Assembly (NCBI GenBank): GCA_001412425.1
Contig: LKUH01000377.1
Span: 1-30,341, forward strand
Direction: 5' to 3'
Length of the DNA stretch: 30,341 bases
From: Candidatus Cloacimonas sp. SDB
Lineage (GTDB): Bacteria > Cloacimonadota > Cloacimonadia > Cloacimonadales > TCS61
This document shows, piece by piece, positions 1 through 8,784 of this stretch. The translations under genes and the position numbers were made by a program. How positions within the stretch are numbered: the first letter of the stretch is position 1; the number at the start of each line of letters is the position of its first letter. Under the pieces are notes generated by a model. That model was not told the origin of the DNA. It searched no databases and saw only the letters and a program-made list of their open reading frames with translations.

Positions 1-78
<78 letters not shown>

Positions 79-91
79 AGAATTTGACAAC

Positions 92-112
92 AAAAAAAAT
101 CGCTTTTCAGCG
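92..112 (-). terminator. Intrinsic terminator downstream of bamA
   Basis: On the minus strand CGCT-GAAA-AGCG (101-112) forms a 4-bp stem with a GNRA-type tetraloop, followed by one A and eight T residues (92-99). It sits about 45 nt past the bamA stop and 14 nt before the 5' end of tRNA-Pro. The stem is short, but the tetraloop and the long T-run make termination of the bamA transcript plausible. An outer TTGAC/GTCAA dyad also flanks the hairpin and T-run. Confidence 0.65.
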
Positions 113-157
113 TCAAGAATTTTTATTGAGTTTTGTATTTAGTATTTACAATTAGTG

Positions 158-2392
158 TTAGAAAGTGGTACCGAACTGAAAATGGGGTTCCCAGGTTTTA
201 TTTTCGAAATTATGAGCATAGTCAAATCCGATGAGGCCAAAGGGACTTCTTACTCTGATTCCGATACCTGCTCCAATTTTCATTTTCCAGAAATCAAAAT
301 CTTTCAAACTGTTATAGCAATCTCCTGAATCAAAAAAGAGTAAACCCACAATTTGATCACCAGCCAGAGGGGCAGCATATTCAGTGGAAAAAATAACTGC
401 TCTGGAACCACCTTCCTCGGGACCTACAGAATTATCTGCGTAACCTCTGATACCGTCCGATCCTGTTCCCCCCAGATAAAATCTTTCATCAGGCGGAACA
501 CTTTTTCCTTCATATCCGGTAACATAACCGAAACGCCATTTAGTCCTTAAAGTAAGTTCCCAAACGGTTTTGGTATACCAGCTTACCTGAAGTATCTGTT
601 TGAAGTAACTGAAATCTCCCTGGAGCAGACCGCCGGCAATTTCATTATATATTACAAATTCTGAACCGGTTGTGGGAAAAAGATTATTATCTCTACTGTC
701 TCTGGAGAAAGTTAAACTTACAGCACTTGTTTTTTGCCAGCCCCTTTTATCAAGTTCCTGAAGAGTTTCCGATGCTCCGGATTCCTGACCTTCCAGGATT
801 CTATATTTCTTCTGGTAGTAAGAATAACCACCGATAACTCTGGCATAATCAAGAAAACTGACATTTTTTCCGACCCTTACAGACGCCCCATTGGTAAGCA
901 GCTTATAAGTGGACCACTCTTTAGTAGTTAGGTATACATCAAAACCAAGCAGAATATTACTATCCAGAAAATAGGGATTGGTAAAATTGAAAGTAAAGTT
1001 TTGAATATCGCTTCCGAATTCCCATTTGACACTGGACTGCCAGGAGTTTCCAAATAAATTGTTATGGGAAACTGCTAGTTGACCTACCAGACCCTGCTGG
1101 CTGTTAAGTGCTATACCACCGTTTGCCGAACCTGAAATACGGTCGTTAAGATGAATGGTGAGGTCAATATCTCCATTTTGATTAATCGGAGTAGGTTCCG
1201 GGTAGAGGTCGGGTTCAAAAAATCCCATGTTGTAAATATTGCTGAGGGTTCTGCGTACGCGGGATTGCCTGTAATAATCACCGGGAAAAATTGCCAGATG
1301 TCTGCGGATCACTTTTTCTTTCGTCTTACGATTACCCACCAGATGGATCTTATGAATACGGGCTCGAGTATTTTCTTTAATGTTGAGTTTTATATCGATA
1401 CGATTTCCAACTTTAATAAGTTCATGATCGTAATTAAAGTAGATATAGCCTTCTTCGTGATACATTGAGGCAACCTGGGCAAGCTGATCGTTAAATTTCT
1501 GGAGATTGAAAGCTTCATCTTCTTGAAATTTAAAATTTGAAATGATGATGTCATCTGTGAATCGCTCATTGCCGAAAACCTTAACATCTCCGAAACGGTA
1601 GGATTCGCCTTCATAAACATAGATATCTATGACAAAACGGTCATCTTCCAGATTTTTTTCCCAGGAGATTATTCTGGCATCGATAAAGCCGAACTTATTA
1701 TAATAATCTATTATGAGAGACAGATCGTTTTCAAACACCTCTTGCTCAAATTTCCCGGAACGGAACAGGGATCTTTTTTTGGTTTTCATCTTTCCCAGCA
1801 GTTTCTTTGCAGGAATCTCCTTGTTTCCGTGAATTTTAATTGCTTTCACAACAACTTTAGTCCCTTCATCTAAAATTACTTTTATATCGACCAGATTTCC
1901 GCTTTGAGGAATTACTTCAAAATCAATCTGAACTAGATGATAACCTTTTTCTCTGTAGAGATCCAAAATCTTATGTCGGATCTCATTTTCGATAAAAGGA
2001 GCCCAGTAATTACCCTTTCTGAGATTAAGTGACTCGGCAAATTTTGCTGATTTTATCTTTTCATTATTAACATATTCCACTGAATTAATGATGGGATATT
2101 CAATAATTGTGATATCTACAGATTTCCCCTGCTCCAGATCAATAACATTAATAATAATATCTTCAAAAACTCCCAGTTTGTAAAGATTCTTAATTGAATT
2201 TGAGATTTCTTCTGTCTTAAGAAGGTCTCCGACTTCAAAAGTGATCACAGAATAAACCAGCTCTTTAGCTATGTTTATATTGCCATTAACAGTTATTTCA
2301 AGGATCAGATTATTTTCAAAATTACTCTGTCCGAAAAGGCTCAAGGCTAATATTAGGATCAGGAATGAAAGAAGAATTTTTAAGTTAGACAT
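158..2392 (-). CDS. bamA: Outer membrane protein assembly factor BamA (Omp85 family)
   Basis: This 744-aa protein is the central subunit of the beta-barrel assembly machine, which folds and inserts outer-membrane proteins. A signal peptide (about residues 1-21, hydrophobic, ending FGQ) is followed by about five POTRA-like repeats (roughly 28-420), several with the G-N-x-x-x/T-x-x-x-(I/L) pattern. The C-terminal 16-strand-type barrel spans roughly 425-744. The diagnostic L6-loop motif IRGY is at 648-651, and the chain ends in phenylalanine, as usual for outer-membrane barrels. The length is a little shorter than the E. coli protein (about 810 aa). The start is supported by GGAGG (2397-2401) 4 nt upstream of the ATG. 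It is divergent from rimP and has no partner genes (skp, lpx) beside it here. Confidence 0.93.
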   Translation of the reverse strand: MSNLKILLSFLILILALSLFGQSNFENNLILEITVNGNINIAKELVYSVITFEVGDLLKTEEISNSIKNLYKLGVFEDIIINVIDLEQGKSVDITIIEYPIINSVEYVNNEKIKSAKFAESLNLRKGNYWAPFIENEIRHKILDLYREKGYHLVQIDFEVIPQSGNLVDIKVILDEGTKVVVKAIKIHGNKEIPAKKLLGKMKTKKRSLFRSGKFEQEVFENDLSLIIDYYNKFGFIDARIISWEKNLEDDRFVIDIYVYEGESYRFGDVKVFGNERFTDDIIISNFKFQEDEAFNLQKFNDQLAQVASMYHEEGYIYFNYDHELIKVGNRIDIKLNIKENTRARIHKIHLVGNRKTKEKVIRRHLAIFPGDYYRQSRVRRTLSNIYNMGFFEPDLYPEPTPINQNGDIDLTIHLNDRISGSANGGIALNSQQGLVGQLAVSHNNLFGNSWQSSVKWEFGSDIQNFTFNFTNPYFLDSNILLGFDVYLTTKEWSTYKLLTNGASVRVGKNVSFLDYARVIGGYSYYQKKYRILEGQESGASETLQELDKRGWQKTSAVSLTFSRDSRDNNLFPTTGSEFVIYNEIAGGLLQGDFSYFKQILQVSWYTKTVWELTLRTKWRFGYVTGYEGKSVPPDERFYLGGTGSDGIRGYADNSVGPEEGGSRAVIFSTEYAAPLAGDQIVGLLFFDSGDCYNSLKDFDFWKMKIGAGIGIRVRSPFGLIGFDYAHNFENKTWEPHFQFGTTF

Positions 2393-2448
2393 CTATCCTC
2401 CGCAATATTTATAACTTAGATGTTTTACATCACATACAATTTTGTGTT

Positions 2449-2476
2449 TATTTAAAAAAAAGGGTTTATAAGTCAA
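2449..2476 (-). promoter_or_regulatory. Candidate promoter for bamA
   Basis: On the minus strand TTGACT (2471-2476) is followed after 16 nt by TAAATA (2449-2454), about 57 nt upstream of the bamA ATG. The -10 match is weak. It is listed because the same TTGAC(T/A) element recurs ahead of several genes in this window. Confidence 0.3.
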
Positions 2477-2658
2477 TAATTATTTCCTAATAACTGAGAG
2501 AAGGTTTTTAAAAACAATAATAAAGAAATTCCTACTATTTATCAGTGTGGCAGGCTAAATTTCTTAACCTGTTATTTTTATTGGAAATAACTCCTTGACA
2601 GATACAGGTCCTGCAGATTTTTGTGAACCGTTGGTTAAAAGATTAAATATTGAATTGA

Positions 2659-2685
2659 TGCTGACTGTGGGTCAGCAATTTTTTT
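2659..2685 (+). terminator. Intrinsic terminator-like hairpin in the rimP leader
   Basis: TGCTGAC (2659-2665) pairs perfectly with GTCAGCA (2671-2677) across a 5-nt loop, followed by A and seven T residues (2679-2685). It points toward rimP, and no plus-strand gene precedes it within the window. It is therefore either a leader attenuator for the rimP-radA operon or the end of a small untranslated RNA. In E. coli the nusA operon leader is subject to premature termination, which makes attenuation plausible, but this is inference. Confidence 0.65.
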
Positions 2686-2695
2686 GATTAATTTC

Positions 2696-2720
2696 GATAC
2701 CACTGATATTCAGTGGTATC
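2696..2720 (+). repeat. Perfect inverted repeat upstream of rimP
   Basis: GATACCACTGA (2696-2706) and TCAGTGGTATC (2710-2720) are perfect reverse complements separated by TAT. No T-run follows, so this is not a terminator. It ends 10 nt before the rimP Shine-Dalgarno AGGGA (2731-2735). It could be a DNA operator or an RNA hairpin in the leader that is bound by a ribosomal or regulatory protein, or that protects the mRNA 5' end. Confidence 0.75.
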
Positions 2721-2740
2721 ATGGTATTTAAGGGAATCTG

Positions 2741-3208
2741 ATGGAACCAAAAAAGTTGAATAAAGTAATTGAAATCGCCAGAGAAGCTTGTAATATTAAT
2801 AATGTAGCCTTATATGGCGTTGAAAGTAAACAGGTTGCCAAAGGTATGATACTACTTGTTTACATAACCAGGATCGGTGGAGTTACTGTTGAGGATTGTA
2901 AAAAAGTAAGCAGATATATGGACCGGGTTTTAGAGGAAATGGATCTGATCCAGCATAGATATTACCTGGAAGTATCTTCTCCCGGACTGGAAAGAGATCT
3001 TAAATTAAAGATGCATTACGTAAGTGCTATTGGTGAAAATATTAAAGTAGTATTTAACAGGAATGGTGATTCCCAGGTAATAAAAGGAATTCTGAAAGAA
3101 GTTTTACCCGATGAAATAATAGTGCAGTTAGAAGAAGATGACCTGGCCGTTAAATTTTCTGATATAAAAAAAGCGAAAACATATTTTAATTATAAAAAAA
3201 GTGATTAG
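2741..3208 (+). CDS. rimP: Ribosome maturation factor RimP
   Basis: This 155-aa protein is a 30S maturation factor that assists assembly of the S12 region of the small subunit. The family signature YLEVSSPGLERDL is at residues 75-87, joining the N-terminal alpha/beta domain to the C-terminal SH3-like domain. The length is normal for the family. AGGGA lies 5 nt upstream of the ATG. An ATG at 2721 is out of frame and irrelevant. It is the first gene of the operon and precedes nusA by 9 nt, the arrangement seen in most bacteria. Confidence 0.95.
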   Translation: MEPKKLNKVIEIAREACNINNVALYGVESKQVAKGMILLVYITRIGGVTVEDCKKVSRYMDRVLEEMDLIQHRYYLEVSSPGLERDLKLKMHYVSAIGENIKVVFNRNGDSQVIKGILKEVLPDEIIVQLEEDDLAVKFSDIKKAKTYFNYKKSD

Positions 3209-3217
3209 GGAGTAACG

Positions 3218-4450
3218 ATGAGCGCTAACTTAATGTCTTCATTAGCAGAATTAGCTAATATCAAGCAGCTGGACAAAGATAAATTGGCGGAAATAATAAA
3301 AGATGGATTATATCAGGCAATATCAAAAAAAATGTTATTGGAAAATGAACTGGAAATCGTGGCAGATTTTGATACTAATAGAATTTTTGCGAAATTTAAA
3401 AGAATTGTAGTGGAAAGAGACGATTCTTTGGGTGAGATCTCACTGGAAGAGGCTCAGTATTACCAGGAAGATGTTCAGTTGGGAGATAAGATCACTGTTC
3501 AACTCCCTGTTTTTGATTTCGAACCTAAAGTTATCAGAAATGCCAGGAAAGCCATATTGGAAAAAATTAAAAGCCTGGAAGAAGACAGGATCATGTTCGA
3601 CTATGAAAATCAGAAGAACCAGATAGTCTCGGGTAAAGTGAGAAAAGACGATTATAACGGCTATGTCGTTGATATTGGCTATGCAGATGCTCTGCTTCCC
3701 AAAGAAGAACAAATTGAGGACGAGTATTATAAAGTTGGCGATATTATCAGAGCTTATGTTGTGAACATCAGAAAAAGACGGAATGACGTTATTGTGATCT
3801 TATCCAGAACCAGGCCGGAATTTGTGAAAAGATTATTTGAAACAGAGATCCCGGAGATCACATCTGAAGCAATTGAAGTTAAGAAAATTGTGCGCGAACC
3901 GGGAATGCGAACCAAGGTCGCTGTAAAATCAATTGATCCGAATCTGGATGCCACGGCTTGTTGTCTGGGACCAAAAGGCATGAGGATTGAGCAGATCAGA
4001 AATGAGCTGAACGGCGAACTGGTAGATATTGTTTTGTGGGATGAATCTCCGGAACAGCTTATCGCAAATGCTATCGGACCAGACCTGGTAGAGAAGGTGT
4101 ATCTGGCTGAAAGAGGCAATTTTGCTCGTATCATCGTGAATCAGGAAAACAAGAATCTAGCTATTGGCAAAAAGGGTAAAAATGTGAAACTGGCTGCTAA
4201 ACTAACTGATTTCAAACTTGATATTTATACAGAAGAAGAATTTGAAGAGAAGATCTCGGAAGAACGCAGAATTACCAGTCATGTCAGTGATCTGGATGGT
4301 GTTACTTCCAAAGTGGCTGAGGTTTTAAAAGTTCACGGCTATACTTCTGTACAGGATATTTATGAAGCATCTGTTGATGAATTATGTAATCTGGAAGGGC
4401 TGGGCTTAAAAACAGCTACAAAGATCAAAGAATCAGCGGAATATTTTTAA
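3218..4450 (+). CDS. nusA: Transcription termination/antitermination factor NusA
   Basis: NusA binds RNA polymerase and nascent RNA to control pausing, termination and antitermination. Domains in order are the N-terminal polymerase-binding domain (about 1-125), an S1 domain (about 136-198), KH1 with GPKG (251-254), KH2 with GKKG (317-320), and one helix-hairpin-helix-like C-terminal domain (about 360-410). At 410 aa it carries one such C-terminal unit, whereas E. coli NusA (495 aa) has two acidic repeats. Its stop codon shares a base with the ylxR start (TAATG), implying translational coupling. NusA autoregulation through the operon leader is known in E. coli, and a leader terminator-like hairpin is present here. 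Confidence 0.96.
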   Translation: MSANLMSSLAELANIKQLDKDKLAEIIKDGLYQAISKKMLLENELEIVADFDTNRIFAKFKRIVVERDDSLGEISLEEAQYYQEDVQLGDKITVQLPVFDFEPKVIRNARKAILEKIKSLEEDRIMFDYENQKNQIVSGKVRKDDYNGYVVDIGYADALLPKEEQIEDEYYKVGDIIRAYVVNIRKRRNDVIVILSRTRPEFVKRLFETEIPEITSEAIEVKKIVREPGMRTKVAVKSIDPNLDATACCLGPKGMRIEQIRNELNGELVDIVLWDESPEQLIANAIGPDLVEKVYLAERGNFARIIVNQENKNLAIGKKGKNVKLAAKLTDFKLDIYTEEEFEEKISEERRITSHVSDLDGVTSKVAEVLKVHGYTSVQDIYEASVDELCNLEGLGLKTATKIKESAEYF

Positions 4451-4671
4451 TGGTAAACAAAAATTCTCATGCGGATCATCTTCCTGAAAGAACATGTGTG
4501 ATCTGCAGAAAGAAAATGGAGAAAGAAGCATTGATCAGATTTGTAGTACTGGATAATGAAATAGTCTTTGATCTTCAGAAAAAAATTGCGTCTCGAGGGT
4601 TTTATGTCTGCAATAATAATTTATGTGTTGAAAAGCTGGATAAATGGATAAGAAAACACAAAAAGCAATAG
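4450..4671 (+). CDS. ylxR: YlxR family RNA-binding protein (RNase P modulator type)
   Basis: This is a 73-aa basic protein. The family signature RTCVICRKKMEKEALIRFV occupies residues 14-32, and a second conserved block, RGFYVC, is at 49-54. Cysteines at 16, 19, 54 and 59 could form a metal site. In Bacillus subtilis the homologue (RnpM) binds the RNase P RNA and modulates its activity. That role is family knowledge and is not shown here. The ATG overlaps the nusA stop by one base. The position between nusA and infB is the classical one. Confidence 0.9.
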   Translation: MVNKNSHADHLPERTCVICRKKMEKEALIRFVVLDNEIVFDLQKKIASRGFYVCNNNLCVEKLDKWIRKHKKQ

Positions 4672-4970
4672 TTATTGAAAAAGTTTTAAATCTTCTGCAT
4701 TTGTGTAGAAAAGCAGGAAAGCTTGAAACAGGGTTTGATGCCTGTCAACGCTCCTGTTCACAAGGCAGATCGAACTTGCTTCTTATGGCAGAGGATCTTT
4801 CCAGCAGACAGAAATCTAATTTGCGGAATATAGCAGACGCAAACAACGTAAAATTGGTGGAATTCGGATCGAAAGAGATCCTGGGAAATTCGCTTAAATT
4901 AAGAGATGTTGGCATAATTTCTGTAGAAGATAAGAATTTTGCCAGAGGAATTGTTCTAAAGTTATTATAA
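4644..4970 (+). CDS. ylxQ: L7Ae/YlxQ-like ribosomal-associated protein
   Basis: This 108-aa protein matches the small L7Ae/L30e/Gadd45 fold family found between ylxR and infB, whose members bind kink-turn RNA. The conserved block LLHLCRKAGKLETGFDA occurs near the N-terminus, followed by a LLLMAEDLS segment; both are typical of the fold. The ATG lies inside ylxR, giving a 28-nt overlap in a different frame. No later ATG, GTG or TTG gives a sensible full-length fold, so this start is preferred. The function is inferred from family and position only. Confidence 0.85.
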   Translation: MDKKTQKAIVIEKVLNLLHLCRKAGKLETGFDACQRSCSQGRSNLLLMAEDLSSRQKSNLRNIADANNVKLVEFGSKEILGNSLKLRDVGIISVEDKNFARGIVLKLL

Positions 4971-4982
4971 AATGGGGTTATC

Positions 4983-7406
4983 ATGTCAATCAGAGTGCAC
5001 GAATTAGCTAAAGAGTTTAAGATTTCAACTGCTGCTTTAAAAAAACATCTTTCAGATATGGGTGTGGAAGTGAAAAGTCATATGAGTCCGGTCGACGAAG
5101 AGGTCGTTACTAAAATCAGGGCAAAATTCAATGAAGAAGTGGAGGCCGTGAAACAACGTCAGAAGGACAGGAATCTTTACCATAAGAAGATAATCTTGGC
5201 TGAGCAGAAAAAGAAGGAAGAGTTGATTGAGCATGATAAACAAGTCAAACAGGCTGAACAACTTAAGGAAGAGAAGCCTGAAGTTCCTGTTTTTGTTGAA
5301 AAACAAATTAAAAAAGCACCCAAAAGAGTTCCTCAGAAAAAAGAGGGCGGCTATAAAGAGTCTGTCCGGAAGCCGGTAGTAGAAAAGAAAGAACTTCCTG
5401 ACGTGGTTGTTCCACCCAGTCCGGATTCAATTATACAAAAGAAATTGAAAGAAGAGAAGAAAATAGAAGAAAAAAAGTATGCGGAAAAGAGCAAACATAT
5501 AAAAGCAAAAGTTCAACATATGAAAAAAGGTGGTCGCAAGAAGAAATTCATACCTTCCGAAGTTGAAGAAGCTACTATTTCCAAGAATATAAAGAAAACT
5601 TTGGCAACTTCCGGCAAAAAAAGAAAATATCGCAAGGATGAAAAAGAAGATCAACAGGCTGACACAAAAATAGTAATCAGCGAGTTTACTTCTGTAAGTG
5701 AACTGGCTAAGCTGATGAATGTTTCGGCAACAGATATAATCGGTACATTTTTTAAAATGGGGCAGATGGTAACAATTAATCAACGCTTAGATAAAGATAC
5801 CCTTGAAATGATCTGTGCTGAATTTGAATTTGATGTAGAATTTCAGGAAGAATATGGTACAGATATTCTGGAAGAAAAAAAGGATGAACATACTAATGCC
5901 GAATTGGTTGGCAGACCTCCCATTGTTACTATAATGGGACATGTGGATCATGGTAAAACAGCGATTCTGGATTATATCCGTTCCGCCAATGTAATTGCTG
6001 GTGAAGCTGGCGGAATAACTCAGCATATCGGAGCTTATCAGGTTGATTACGAAGACAGGAAGATCACCTTTATCGACACACCCGGTCATGAAGCTTTTGC
6101 TGCGATGAGAGCACGTGGAGCCAATGTTACAGATATTGTGGTAATTGTTGTAGCAGCTAACGAGAGTGTTAAGAAGCAGACAGTTGAGGCGATCGATCAT
6201 GCCAAGGCTGCCGGAGTGCAGATAATTGTTGCAATCAACAAAATTGATCTTAAAGATGCTAATATTGATCGAACTATTGCCGATTTAATGAAACAGAATT
6301 TAATGCTGGAAGGATACGGAGGAGAGATACTCTGGGTACCCTGTTCTGCTAAAACAGGTGAGGGTATTAATGAATTACTGGATACGATAAATCTGGCTTC
6401 CGAAATGAAGGAACTCAAAGCTCCGCTGGATGTTCCTGGTAAAGGTATTGTAATTGAAGCTAAGAAAGATCAGAGAATGGGAACTATAATAACAGTACTC
6501 TTGCAGGAAGGTACAATATCTAAGGGAGATAGTGTCGTCTGCGGTGCAACTTACGGAAAGATCAGAAAGCTGGAAAATGAAAGGGGAAATGAGATTGAAA
6601 CCGTGAATCCTTCTGACGTAGCAATTATTTTCGGTTTAAATGAAGTACCCAAAGCAGGTGATATCATTAACCAGGTGGAAAATGAAAAGATCGCTCGCCA
6701 GATCAGTGGAGAAAGGCAACATATCAGAAAAGAGAGAGAGTTGTATCAGGCTAAAACTAATCTGGATAATCTCTTTCAGAAAATCAAAGAAAATGAAATG
6801 TCTGAAATTAAATTAATCGTCAAAGCTGACACAGACGGTTCTGTGGAAGCTTTATGCGACTCTTTTCAAAAGCTGTCTGACGATGAAGTGATGATCAATA
6901 TCATCAGAAAAGGGGTTGGGGGTATTAACGATGCTGACGTTAATCTGGCATCAGCTTCCGACGCGATTATTATTGGCTTCAATGTTAGAGTGAACAATTC
7001 TGCCAAGAAACTTTCGGAAGAGGAAAAAGTTGAGATAAAGCTTTATCAGATAATTTATGAAGCTATTGAAGATCTGCAAAAGGCAATGAAGGGTATGCTC
7101 GCACCTGAATTTAAAGAGAAAATTATGGGATCAGCTATTATTAAGCAGATATTCAAGATCAAAAAAGTTGGAACAATAGCCGGCTGCTATGTGGAAAAGG
7201 GAGTTATCACCAATTCCGGTCTGGTTAGGCTGTATAGAAATGATATTCTGGTTCACGAAGGTGAATTATCTTCCCTTAAACATTATGCTGATGAAGTTAA
7301 GCAGGTTAAAGCCGGTACAGACTGTGGAATCGGGATTAAGGATTTTAATGATTTAAAAGAAGGCGATATTATTGAAAATTTCGTTATGGAAGAAGTTGCC
7401 AGATAA
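4983..7406 (+). CDS. infB: Translation initiation factor IF-2
   Basis: IF2 is the GTPase that places initiator fMet-tRNA on the 30S subunit and promotes subunit joining. The 807-aa chain has an N-terminal IF2_N-type helical domain (about 3-50), a long lysine/glutamate-rich linker (about 55-230), a second IF2_N domain (about 235-290), then the GTPase core. G1 is GHVDHGKT (319-326), G3 is DTPGH (365-369), G4 is NKID (419-422) and G5 is SAK (455-457). The EF-Tu-like domain II, domain III and the C-terminal fMet-tRNA-binding domain follow. GGGG lies just upstream of the ATG, 12 nt after ylxQ. Confidence 0.97.
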   Translation: MSIRVHELAKEFKISTAALKKHLSDMGVEVKSHMSPVDEEVVTKIRAKFNEEVEAVKQRQKDRNLYHKKIILAEQKKKEELIEHDKQVKQAEQLKEEKPEVPVFVEKQIKKAPKRVPQKKEGGYKESVRKPVVEKKELPDVVVPPSPDSIIQKKLKEEKKIEEKKYAEKSKHIKAKVQHMKKGGRKKKFIPSEVEEATISKNIKKTLATSGKKRKYRKDEKEDQQADTKIVISEFTSVSELAKLMNVSATDIIGTFFKMGQMVTINQRLDKDTLEMICAEFEFDVEFQEEYGTDILEEKKDEHTNAELVGRPPIVTIMGHVDHGKTAILDYIRSANVIAGEAGGITQHIGAYQVDYEDRKITFIDTPGHEAFAAMRARGANVTDIVVIVVAANESVKKQTVEAIDHAKAAGVQIIVAINKIDLKDANIDRTIADLMKQNLMLEGYGGEILWVPCSAKTGEGINELLDTINLASEMKELKAPLDVPGKGIVIEAKKDQRMGTIITVLLQEGTISKGDSVVCGATYGKIRKLENERGNEIETVNPSDVAIIFGLNEVPKAGDIINQVENEKIARQISGERQHIRKERELYQAKTNLDNLFQKIKENEMSEIKLIVKADTDGSVEALCDSFQKLSDDEVMINIIRKGVGGINDADVNLASASDAIIIGFNVRVNNSAKKLSEEEKVEIKLYQIIYEAIEDLQKAMKGMLAPEFKEKIMGSAIIKQIFKIKKVGTIAGCYVEKGVITNSGLVRLYRNDILVHEGELSSLKHYADEVKQVKAGTDCGIGIKDFNDLKEGDIIENFVMEEVAR

Positions 7407-7435
7407 CTATTTGTATCTGTAAGAAAGGAGTCAAT

Positions 7436-7789
7436 ATGCCCAGAATTCGAGTTCAGAGATTTGAAAAAGAACTTCTCAAACTTATCAGCAAGACCATAAA
7501 TTACAAATTACGCGATAAATATCTTGATTTTGTCACGATCACAGAGGTGAAGCTAACCAATGATCTCTCACAGGCTAAGGTTTATTATAGTCATATGAGT
7601 GAATATGCTCTGGAAGATATCCAGAAAGCTCTGGAAAAAAGCACCGGCATGATTAAACAGTCTATCGCCGAGCTAAAATTAATGCGCCGGATTCCGGAAA
7701 TTATTTTTATTTTCGACCAGGTTGAAGAAAATGCCCGTAAATTAGATGAAATATTTACTCAGATCAAAACGGAAAACCAGGAAGATTAA
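7436..7789 (+). CDS. rbfA: 30S ribosome-binding factor RbfA
   Basis: This 117-aa KH-fold protein needed for late 16S rRNA maturation matches the family in length and in the core pattern T-x-V-x-(L/V)-x-x-D-L-S-x-A-x-V-Y (about residues 37-52). AAAGGAG lies 5 nt upstream of the ATG. It follows infB by 29 nt, the largest gap in the operon, and precedes the DHH phosphoesterase by 8 nt, as in many bacteria. Confidence 0.94.
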   Translation: MPRIRVQRFEKELLKLISKTINYKLRDKYLDFVTITEVKLTNDLSQAKVYYSHMSEYALEDIQKALEKSTGMIKQSIAELKLMRRIPEIIFIFDQVEENARKLDEIFTQIKTENQED

Positions 7790-7797
7790 GACACTGT

Positions 7798-8784
7798 ATG
7801 AAAATTCATTCACTTCCAAAATTAAAAGAGATATTGCTTAACACTCTGGAGCAGGGGTCCGAAACAGGCATTGTAACACACGAAAATCCTGATGGGGATG
7901 GCATTGGAGCTGCTCTGGCTTTGCAGGAAATACTCTTAACTTTAAATTTAAAATCCGATATAATCCTGGAAGAAAAAATTCCTGAAGTTTACCGTTTTCT
8001 GAACGCCGAAAGCAGAACAATTGTATATGATAAAGACCTTTCCTATAAAACTTTAATTGTTCTTGACTGCCATGAACATGAGAGGCTGGGCAGCTGTGAA
8101 CCATTGATAACCAAAGCCGAAAATATTATTGTAATCGACCACCATATCGAGAATAATGTTATCGAATCGGATTACTTCATTGATTCTGCCAAAGTAGCTG
8201 TTGGTGCAATAATTTTTCTGCTGTTTCAGGAAGAGATCTTTCAAATGAATAAAAAATCTGCTCTTTATGTTGCTGAGGCTGTATATTTGTCTATCATAAA
8301 TGATACTGATAATTTCATCAATTCCAATGTAGATGAAGAGACTTTCCAGGTATGTGCGCAACTCATGGAATTAGGTCTGGATCCGGGGTCTATAACAAAA
8401 TTATTTCTACTGAATAAAACACCTGCCGAGATGAGATATGTGGGCGGAATCCTTAATACGATTAAAGAATTCTGCCACGGGAAAGTTGTTTTTCTGAATT
8501 CGACTTCCAAAATGCTGGAACAGAACAAATTGGATGCAAAGGCAGATTACAAGATTCTGCGCTGGGTTAAAGGTATGAAAAATGTGGAAGTTGTGGGGTA
8601 TTTTTCCGAAACTTCTTCAGGAAAATATAAACTCAGCTTAAGATCTGTTTCCGTGAATGTTAATATCATTGCTGGGAAATTTGGTGGCGGCGGTCATAAG
8701 AAAGCTTCGGGCTGTTCTCTGGAAGGTAATTTAGCTGAAGTTGAAGAACTGGTTCTTACCGAGATAAAAAAACAGTTGAAATGA
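7798..8784 (+). CDS. nrnA: DHH/DHHA1 phosphoesterase, NrnA-type oligoribonuclease / pAp phosphatase
   Basis: This 328-aa protein carries the metal-binding motifs of the DHH superfamily: HENPDGDGIG (28-37), D90 in VLDCHE, the DHH triad (114-116) and NDTDNF (168-173). The C-terminal DHHA1 domain ends in GGGGHKKASG (296-305), which binds the substrate nucleotide. NrnA-type enzymes degrade 2-5-nt nanoRNAs and dephosphorylate pAp. The location between rbfA and truB is typical for NrnA. The last four bases overlap truB (ATGA). An exact substrate cannot be assigned from sequence. Confidence 0.9.
   Translation: MKIHSLPKLKEILLNTLEQGSETGIVTHENPDGDGIGAALALQEILLTLNLKSDIILEEKIPEVYRFLNAESRTIVYDKDLSYKTLIVLDCHEHERLGSCEPLITKAENIIVIDHHIENNVIESDYFIDSAKVAVGAIIFLLFQEEIFQMNKKSALYVAEAVYLSIINDTDNFINSNVDEETFQVCAQLMELGLDPGSITKLFLLNKTPAEMRYVGGILNTIKEFCHGKVVFLNSTSKMLEQNKLDAKADYKILRWVKGMKNVEVVGYFSETSSGKYKLSLRSVSVNVNIIAGKFGGGGHKKASGCSLEGNLAEVEELVLTEIKKQLK

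Larger units (their letters stand above)
2393..2740. other. Divergent intergenic region between bamA and rimP
   Basis: No convincing gene is visible in these 348 nt. On the plus strand the region holds a terminator-like hairpin (2659-2685) and a perfect 11-bp inverted repeat (2696-2720), both ahead of rimP. A TTGACA at 2595-2600 has no acceptable -10 element at 16-18 nt. On the minus strand a weak candidate promoter for bamA lies at 2449-2476. A small untranslated RNA ending at the terminator cannot be excluded, but I did not recognise a known RNA family. Confidence 0.5.

Noticed and set aside
1151..1468. Plus-strand 105-codon open frame inside bamA
   Set aside because: It is antisense to the POTRA/barrel coding region and has no recognisable motif or Shine-Dalgarno.
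2595..2623. TTGACA at 2595-2600 as the rimP promoter
   Set aside because: The sequence 16-18 nt downstream is TTTTTG-like and does not resemble a -10 element.
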